The notes beneath the pieces were generated by a model. It was not told where the DNA came from and did not search any database. It saw only the letters and a list, made by a program, of their open reading frames with translations. Position numbers and translations under genes: made by a program. A stretch of 32,383 bases of DNA from Acidimicrobiaceae bacterium (lineage in GTDB: Bacteria; Actinomycetota; Acidimicrobiia; Acidimicrobiales; RAAP-2), in contig PLHD01000037.1 in assembly GCA_003138815.1 (NCBI GenBank), forward strand, positions 32,515 through 64,897, given 5' to 3'. This document shows positions 28,105 through 32,383 of this stretch, piece by piece. The stretch's first letter is position 1, and every line of letters begins with the position of its first letter.

Positions 28105-29181
28105 TTGCTTCGACTTTTCGTGCGGCGTTCGAACGACGTCAACTACTTCACCGATGATCCGGCCCACGAGCTCGACGGGTTGCGCGAGGGCGGTCCCGGA
28201 TGGTGGATGCGGGGATCGGGCGACACCCGGGGCCCCGACGACGTGCGGGGCGTCTTTGGAACGACCGAGCGTTCCGCGGTGCAGGGCTACGACATCGTGG
28301 TCGCCGCCCCCCGCCCCGTCTCGATCCTGATCGCCCTGGACCCCGAGCACGCCGCGGGCGTGGTCGGCGCACACCGTGCTTCGGTCGCGGCGACGATCGG
28401 CTACCTCGAGGAGAGGGCGCTGGTCGTGCGGGACCGTCGAGGGGGCGAGGACCGCGACGAGCCGGCGCGGTGGCGCGCCATCGTCAGCTACACGCACGGA
28501 CTCAATCGTCACGGCGAGCCGCACCTCCACGACCACGTGCTAGTGGGCGCGCGACCCGACGGCGCGCGCGGCGTGCTCGACGGCCGGGCTCTCTTCGCCC
28601 ACGTTCGCGCCGCCGACGCCCTGTACCGCTCGTCGTTGCGCCACGAGATCGCCCAACGAACGCCCTGGACGGCGTGGCGATCGTTCCAGGGAATCGAGCA
28701 CGTCCAAGGTCTGGACGAGGGGCTGCGGGCGCTGTGGGGTGGGCATCACCAGGGTCGCGGCGAGAAGCTGGCGTGGCATCGCGACGACACGGTCCGCCAG
28801 TGGCGGCGCGACCTGGAGCGCTTCGAGTCCCAGGGCACGGTCGCCCCGCCCCGGGGGGACCGGGGAAGGCTCGACGAGCACTCGTTCGCGGGCGCCCTGG
28901 AAGGGCGCGCCGACGTAGCCCGCCGCCACGTCGTGGCGGCGTGGGCCAACGCCGCGAGATACGGCCAGGCTGCGAAGGATACCGCCCGCGCGATCGATCA
29001 GCTGTACCCCACGCTGGCCGAGTCCAGGGGGGTCCGTGAGGCGACGATCGGCCTGACCCAGGCTCGGATGATCGGCGTCGTTCGCGAGCGCGGCCCGCGC
29101 CCGCTGGCGGTGAGCGAACTGGCTGGTTGGGCTCAGCGCCCGCGCGAACGCTCGGGCTCGTGGATGGACCGCTCGAGGTAG
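28105..29181 (+). CDS. MobF/TrwC-type relaxase domain protein, no helicase domain
   Basis: A 358-residue protein that matches the N-terminal relaxase domain of TrwC/TraI. Tyr14 in NDVNYFTDDP is the candidate DNA-nicking tyrosine. GYDIVVAAPRPVSILIALDP matches the family's LTFSAPKSVS strand. The metal-binding three-histidine motif is His140, His142 and His144 in HGEPHLHDHVLVG, and AADALYRSSLRHEIAQ follows. Family relaxases nick one strand at oriT and stay covalently attached for conjugative transfer. Normal MobF proteins continue into a helicase and reach 900 residues or more; this one stops after the relaxase domain and a short arginine-rich tail. TTG 28105 is chosen for the GGAGG 6 nt upstream. 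Its last 49 bp overlap the end of the convergent coupling-protein gene. GC content equals the neighbours, so recent arrival is unlikely. Confidence 0.8.
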   Translation: MLRLFVRRSNDVNYFTDDPAHELDGLREGGPGWWMRGSGDTRGPDDVRGVFGTTERSAVQGYDIVVAAPRPVSILIALDPEHAAGVVGAHRASVAATIGYLEERALVVRDRRGGEDRDEPARWRAIVSYTHGLNRHGEPHLHDHVLVGARPDGARGVLDGRALFAHVRAADALYRSSLRHEIAQRTPWTAWRSFQGIEHVQGLDEGLRALWGGHHQGRGEKLAWHRDDTVRQWRRDLERFESQGTVAPPRGDRGRLDEHSFAGALEGRADVARRHVVAAWANAARYGQAAKDTARAIDQLYPTLAESRGVREATIGLTQARMIGVVRERGPRPLAVSELAGWAQRPRERSGSWMDRSR

Positions 29182-30440
29182 TGGCGGAAGCGTTCGTCGC
29201 GGTAGGCGGGGGTGAGCCCGATCCACTTCATTTCCTTGTTCGAGTCGAGACCGAGCCCGAATCCTGGACGGCCGCGGGCGATCTCGCTCAGAGTGGCCCG
29301 GTCCCGTTCCATCCAGCCGGTGGAGTATCCCTGCGCTCGGCCGCGCCGTCCGATCTGGTGGGTCGACGTGGCCACCTGCGTGCGCCCCGCGAGGTGCGCC
29401 AGCAGTTCGAGCGTGGGCCGGTCGGCGATGCCCGGCAGGATGATGGCGGTGGGGAAGAGCGAAAGGAATCCGTCGCCCGTCTGGCCCCAGCGACTTCGGG
29501 CTTGACTGAGGTCCTGCAGGCAGGCCAGCGTCAGGACCCCCTGGCCGCCGCCTTCGGACACGATGCCCGCCAGTCGAGGCAGGGGAGCCACGTTGGCCAG
29601 TTCGTCGAGGGCGAGGAGCAGCCGGGCACCCTCTTCGTGGCGGTCGTAGGTCGCGTGGACCAGCTCCTCGATGAGGCCCACGACCAAGGGGGTCGTCACC
29701 GCCTGGTGACGGCTGGGCGCGACGATGTGGAGCTGGTGGGGTCCGGCGAGGAAGGCGTCGATATCGAGCGGGGCTTCGCGGGCGCTGGCGCGAGCGGCGT
29801 CGGTTCGCACGCCGGCGAAGAGACCCGATGCGGTCGACCAGATGCTCGAGCGCTCGCGGTCCTCGGTGGCGAGCACGCCTCGAAGGAGCGTGAGCGCCGG
29901 ATGATGATCGCCGTAACGCTCGCGCAACTCGAGCGCGACGTCGTCGCTGCGTCGCTCGTCGACGCGCGACGCCAGTGACCCGAGCGACTCGTTTCGTAGC
30001 GCGGCGGCGTGCAGAAGTGGTCCGACGAGCGCGCTCGCACGCTCCGTCCAATGATCGTCGCCGCGCTCGCTGCGCCCTCGTCTCGCAACGTCGATAAGAC
30101 TTCGGGTGGCCAATACTGCGCCATCCCACGTCAAAGATTGCCGAATCGGCGAGTAACCAATGCGCTGCACGCCCGGCGGAGTGCGCACCGTTCCGGAAGG
30201 ATCGAAGAGAAGTGTCGCGCCATCGTGACGTGCCGATGCCATGAGAGAGACGACATCGTTCTTCGTCGAAGTGACTACGCAAGAACGTTTTGTGATCAGG
30301 AGGTTTGGGATGATCAGCGAAGAGGTCTTTCCACTGCGACTTGGACCCAACACGAGTGTCGATCGCTCTGGTCCACTCGTTGCATCACCACTCGCGCCGC
30401 GTCCCAAATAGATTCCGCGGTCATCGATCACGAATGACAA
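29133..30440 (-). CDS. VirD4/TraG-type coupling ATPase without membrane anchor
   Basis: A 435-residue P-loop ATPase of the type IV coupling protein family. Walker A GPSRSGKT lies at residues 32-39, followed by SLIIPNLLITKRSCVVTSTKNDV. Walker B ends at Asp279-Glu280 in LLLALDELANVAPLPRL, and GGGQGVLTLACLQDLSQARSRWG follows, the TraG/TraD C-terminal recognition-type region. Coupling proteins bring the relaxase-DNA complex to a type IV secretion channel. Canonical members have two N-terminal membrane helices before Walker A; here only about 30 soluble residues precede it, so the protein should be cytosolic. The start is TTG 30440, or GTG 30431. The first ~350 bp are less GC-rich than the rest. 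It faces the relaxase tail to tail. Confidence 0.82.
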   Translation of the reverse strand: MSFVIDDRGIYLGRGASGDATSGPERSTLVLGPSRSGKTSSLIIPNLLITKRSCVVTSTKNDVVSLMASARHDGATLLFDPSGTVRTPPGVQRIGYSPIRQSLTWDGAVLATRSLIDVARRGRSERGDDHWTERASALVGPLLHAAALRNESLGSLASRVDERRSDDVALELRERYGDHHPALTLLRGVLATEDRERSSIWSTASGLFAGVRTDAARASAREAPLDIDAFLAGPHQLHIVAPSRHQAVTTPLVVGLIEELVHATYDRHEEGARLLLALDELANVAPLPRLAGIVSEGGGQGVLTLACLQDLSQARSRWGQTGDGFLSLFPTAIILPGIADRPTLELLAHLAGRTQVATSTHQIGRRGRAQGYSTGWMERDRATLSEIARGRPGFGLGLDSNKEMKWIGLTPAYRDERFRHYLERSIHEPERSRGR

Positions 30441-30524
30441 ATGTCGTAAAAAAACTCGAAATGCTTGACATTGGCCTCTAAAGCGAGTGAACTTTTGTTT
30501 GTCCTTCTGCGGAGGAGGTCAACG

Positions 30525-30549
30525 TTTTGCAAAAGTGCTGCTAGCAGCA
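30525..30549. promoter_or_regulatory. Two adjacent perfect palindromes
   Basis: TTTTGCAAAA (30525-30534) is followed after one base by TGCTGCTAGCAGCA (30536-30549); both are perfectly self-complementary. Adjacent palindromes in a divergent intergenic region suggest operator or relaxase/accessory-protein sites. No known consensus is recognised. Confidence 0.4.
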
Positions 30550-30669
30550 TCTGAGTGAAGTGCTCTTTCGCGTTTGGACCGTGCACTGCGTTTGGTCGCC
30601 GCACAGCCGTGAGGCTGGGTGGTCCACGAACGAGTTCACGTTTTTTCAATGCGGTACCAGATTCGCGGT

Positions 30670-30682
30670 CACCACGGTGGTG
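30670..30682. promoter_or_regulatory. Short palindrome upstream of the lysine-rich protein gene
   Basis: CACCAC-G-GTGGTG, a 13-bp palindrome with one central base, about 48 bp before the GTG start at 30730. Possible operator. Confidence 0.3.
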
Positions 30683-30729
30683 TCCTCGGGGTCCCAAATT
30701 GATTCAATGATGATTCCCAAGGAGGGAAA

Positions 30730-31047
30730 GTGGCAACAGCTGCGAAGAAGAAGGCTCCGGCCAAGAAGGCCCCCGCCAAGAAGGTCGCTGCGAAGCGTCC
30801 TGCGAAGAAGGCCGCTGCTAAGAAGGTAGTCAAGAAGGCTCCGGCCAAGAAGGCCGTCGCCAAGAAGGCTCCGGCACGGAAGGCTCCGGCCAAGAAGGCC
30901 GTCGCCAAGAAGGCTGCTGCACGGAAGGCTCCGGCCAAGAAGGCTCCGGCACGGAAGGCCGTCGCCAAGAAGGCTCCGGCACGGAAGGCTCCGGCCAAGA
31001 AGGCTCCGGCGAAGAAGGCCGTCAGGCGCGTCGCCAAGCGCAAGTAG
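30730..31047 (+). CDS. Lysine/alanine-repeat, histone H1-like DNA-binding protein
   Basis: A 105-residue protein built almost wholly of Lys, Ala, Pro, Arg and Val in [16 protein letters not shown] and RKAPAKKA repeats, ending VRRVAKRK. It resembles the C-terminal tails of eukaryotic histone H1, of mycobacterial HupB and of AlgP-type proteins, but has no folded HU domain. It should bind DNA or RNA non-specifically by charge, probably in the nucleoid; this is inference from composition. GTG 30730 is preceded by a near-ideal AAGGAGG (30719-30725), suggesting strong translation. A strong hairpin terminator follows. The DNA is itself repetitive (units like AAGGCTCCGGCCAAG), so copy number may vary between strains. 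Confidence 0.8.
   Translation: MATAAKKKAPAKKAPAKKVAAKRPAKKAAAKKVVKKAPAKKAVAKKAPARKAPAKKAVAKKAAARKAPAKKAPARKAVAKKAPARKAPAKKAPAKKAVRRVAKRK
30750..31020. repeat. Tandem imperfect repeats encoding KKAPAKKA-type units
   Basis: Units built from AAGAAGGC, GCTCCGGCC, GCCGTCGCC and GCACGG alternate throughout the gene, mostly in multiples of 9 to 18 bp that preserve the frame. Several stretches are identical over 15 bases or more. Confidence 0.8.
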
Positions 31048-31068
31048 TCGACCCCTTTCGGGGAGTTG

Positions 31069-31102
31069 GCATTTGAGGGGGCCTTCGGGTCCCCTCAAAT
31101 GC
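31069..31102. terminator. Shared bidirectional hairpin terminator
   Basis: GCATTTGAGGGGGCC (31069-31083) and GGTCCCCTCAAATGC (31088-31102) form a 15-bp stem (one G-U pair) closed by a stable UUCG tetraloop. It lies after the lysine-rich gene and includes the last codons and stop (31095-31097) of cofC from the other side, so it can serve both transcripts. A smaller CCCC-TTTC-GGGG stem (31052-31063) precedes it. There is no long U-tract. Confidence 0.75.
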
Positions 31103-31655
31103 TGTCCGGGTGCTGTTTCAGGTCGCTTGGGTCATCCACGTCGAAGCGCCACGGGCTGTCGTCGATGACCCTCCAGAGAACGCCGAGGCGCTCAGCCTCG
31201 GCCTGGTGCAGCCGCATCGAATCGGGTCCGTAGGCGAAGTGGAAGTCCAGACCCGTTGGCACCACGAGGACGTTCGTGCCCGCGCGGTGGCGGTCGGCGA
31301 TGATCGTGATGCCTGGTCCGGGCTGGAACTGGCCGAGTCCCTCGGGGCTGGCGAGGTCGCCGTGGACGATGAGCAGCCGGTCGAACCTGTCGCGCAGGGC
31401 CGCGTAGGCGCCCTGAACCGCCTCATTGAGGCTTCGAGCTTGCGAGCGCCAGGCTTCGGCCCCGTGGGCCACGGCGAATTGGGAGATCTCGTCGCTTTCG
31501 CTGAGTACGACGACGTGACGTGGCCTGCAGCTGCGCAGCACGCCGAGGGCGAGGTCCTCGGCGAGTTGGGTGACGTCGACCGCGCCAGCCTGACGTAGCC
31601 GGTCCTTGGCCACGTCGAAGCGCTTGAGTGGCATCACAATGGCGTCGCGGGTCAT
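31095..31655 (-). CDS. cofC: 2-phospho-L-lactate (or phosphoenolpyruvate) guanylyltransferase of F420 synthesis
   Basis: A 186-residue nucleotidyltransferase of the CofC/FbiD family. It has the N-terminal VMPLKRFDVAKDRLR with the triphosphate-binding lysine, a VVVLSES strand, LLIVHGDLASP in place of the usual DLP motif, and the family hallmark AGTNVLVVPTGLDFHFAYGPDSMRLHQAEA. It activates a phosphorylated three-carbon acid with GTP for coupling to the deazaflavin Fo, so the organism probably makes coenzyme F420. ATG 31655 is set by a TAGCAT hexamer 8 nt upstream. Other F420 genes are not in the window. It diverges from rnhB across 42 bp. Confidence 0.88.
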   Translation of the reverse strand: MTRDAIVMPLKRFDVAKDRLRQAGAVDVTQLAEDLALGVLRSCRPRHVVVLSESDEISQFAVAHGAEAWRSQARSLNEAVQGAYAALRDRFDRLLIVHGDLASPEGLGQFQPGPGITIIADRHRAGTNVLVVPTGLDFHFAYGPDSMRLHQAEAERLGVLWRVIDDSPWRFDVDDPSDLKQHPDSI

Positions 31656-31663
31656 GGATGTGA

Positions 31664-31669
31664 ATGCTA
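31664..31669 (-). promoter_or_regulatory. -10 element of cofC (probable leaderless transcript)
   Basis: TAGCAT on the minus strand, 8 nt before ATG 31655. Confidence 0.5.
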
Positions 31670-31684
31670 GGGGCCGTCGTTGGT

Positions 31685-31690
31685 TACCCT
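31685..31690 (+). promoter_or_regulatory. -10 element of rnhB (probable leaderless transcript)
   Basis: TACCCT, 7 nt before GTG 31698. Confidence 0.45.
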
Positions 31691-31697
31691 GTTCAGC

Positions 31698-32383
31698 GTG
31701 GCCCACTCCGAGCTTGACTTTCTCCACTACGAGCGGCCGCTGCTGGCGCGCGGCGAAGTAGTGGTGGGCATCGATGAGGTGGGACGCGGAGCGCTCGCCG
31801 GTCCCTTGACGGTCGGAGCCGTCGTCCTCACCTGCGGGGCCGCGGCGCCCCAAGGGCTCGCCGACTCCAAGCTACTCACGTCCGCACGTCGCGAAGCGCT
31901 GGTGGAGCCGTTGGAGGGCTGGGCCGCCGACTGGTCGCTTGGATCGGTCACTTCGGCAGAAATCGACGAATGGGGACTGCGCTTGGCGCTGGCGGTGGCG
32001 GGAACCCGGGCCCTTGATGGGCTGCGGGTGAGGCCGACACATGCGCTCATCGACGGTTCGTTCAACCTCTTGAGAGCACCGCTGGATACCGGATTCGGTG
32101 TCCAGGCGCCTCCGCGGCTCCGCTACTCGAGCCTGCCCTCTACGACCATCGTCAAGGGCGACCAAGTGAGCGCGACAATCGCCGCCGCCTCGGTGTTAGC
32201 CAAGGTCCATCGTGACCGGTTCATGGTGGAACTCTCAGGGGAGTTTTCGGCTTACTGCTGGGCCGCGAACAAGGGCTATGGAGCCCCTGAGCACCTGGAA
32301 GCGTTGCGTCGCCGCGGCCCTACGTCCTTTCATCGTCAGAGTTGGCGTCTACCCGTTCAAGTGGACTCGTCAGAGTTGGCGTA
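31698..32383 (+). CDS. rnhB: Ribonuclease HII (reaches the right edge)
   Basis: 228 codons plus two bases are visible. The enzyme cleaves the RNA strand of RNA-DNA hybrids and single ribonucleotides in DNA. Catalytic Asp26 and Glu27 are in GIDEVGRGALAGP, followed by DSKLL, an aspartate in ALIDGSFNLL, and the last aspartate region in IVKGDQVSATIAAASVLAKVHRDRF. NKGYGAPEHLEALRRRGPTSFHR is the typical end of the domain. After SFHRQSW a tail of about 14 residues leads to the edge, where the last two bases TA could begin a stop codon. GTG 31698 fits the TACCCT hexamer. The tail is encoded partly by a duplicated segment. Confidence 0.95.
   Translation, partial: MAHSELDFLHYERPLLARGEVVVGIDEVGRGALAGPLTVGAVVLTCGAAAPQGLADSKLLTSARREALVEPLEGWAADWSLGSVTSAEIDEWGLRLALAVAGTRALDGLRVRPTHALIDGSFNLLRAPLDTGFGVQAPPRLRYSSLPSTTIVKGDQVSATIAAASVLAKVHRDRFMVELSGEFSAYCWAANKGYGAPEHLEALRRRGPTSFHRQSWRLPVQVDSSELA
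32333..32382. repeat. 16-bp direct repeat, 34-bp period, at the rnhB 3' end
   Basis: TCGTCAGAGTTGGCGT occurs at 32333-32348 and again at 32367-32382, with 18 bp between. The 34-bp period is not a multiple of three, so the copies are read in different frames. The window ends one base after the second copy. Confidence 0.85.

Larger units (their letters stand above)
30441..30729. other. Divergent intergenic region, less GC-rich, with palindromes
   Basis: This 289-bp gap between the coupling ATPase (minus) and the lysine-rich protein (plus) is visibly richer in A and T than its surroundings and holds three palindromes (listed separately). No gene is supported: the open frames across it lack codon bias and overlap the flanking genes in other phases. 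It must contain the promoters of both neighbours, but I cannot place them with confidence. It is also the most plausible place for an oriT-like site if one exists. Confidence 0.6.

Noticed and set aside
30428-30697. 89-codon minus-strand frame upstream of the coupling ATPase
   Set aside because: It lies in the less GC-rich intergenic region, overlaps the ATPase start in another frame and shows neither codon bias nor a known motif. A plus-strand frame at 30560-30829 overlaps the lysine-rich gene out of frame and was dropped for the same reason.
30750-31020. CRISPR-like array in the repetitive segment
   Set aside because: The repeats are short and contiguous without unique spacers, and encode a Lys/Ala-rich protein in one frame.

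Overview
The window is a GC-rich stretch of bacterial chromosome with tightly packed genes on both strands. Its gene content points to the Actinomycetota: secA-prfB-ftsE-ftsX order, a fused PafBC activator, an F420 gene (cofC), a monofunctional biotin ligase, frequent GTG/TTG starts and many apparently leaderless promoters. Acidimicrobiia is my best guess for the class; that is inference, since there is no rRNA here. No tRNA, rRNA, CRISPR array, insertion sequence or integrase was seen.

Layout. 1-7798: cobalamin-linked metabolism and housekeeping. metH (cut by the left edge) diverges from a PduO-type adenosyltransferase and pepA; then come a nitroreductase, a rhodanese-MoeB fusion, a zinc-ribbon RDD membrane protein and the large subunit of a methylmalonyl-CoA mutase. 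7795-13572: a coupled operon on the minus strand (biotin-dependent carboxylase alpha chain, M20 amidohydrolase, ABM-domain protein) diverges from a coupled operon birA-rmlD-wbbL. The carboxylase is a likely substrate of the biotin ligase beside it, and carboxylase plus mutase fit propionyl-CoA to succinyl-CoA conversion. 13573-19381: a hairpin-rich intergenic stretch, then secA-prfB-ftsE-ftsX (secretion, translation termination, cell division). 19382-25474: two overlapping small ORFs, msrB and dxs on the minus strand, tldD-tldE on the plus strand, and a small FmdB-type zinc-ribbon protein. 25560-28071: a divergent MoaC-like protein and a fused PafBC regulator.

28105-31047 is the unusual part. 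A MobF/TrwC-type relaxase domain without helicase stands 33 nt after pafBC, behind a perfect inverted repeat that covers its ribosome binding site. It converges on, and overlaps by 49 bp, a VirD4/TraG-type coupling ATPase that lacks the usual membrane anchor. No type IV secretion genes, integrase or recognised oriT are visible. Upstream of the ATPase is a less GC-rich intergenic region with several palindromes, and beyond it a lysine/alanine-repeat, histone-H1-like protein. The window ends with cofC (minus strand) and rnhB (plus strand), the latter cut at the right edge.

A second general feature is a TAnnnT hexamer 6-10 nt upstream of the start codon of eleven ORFs, a pattern expected for leaderless transcripts; it also helps choose start codons.
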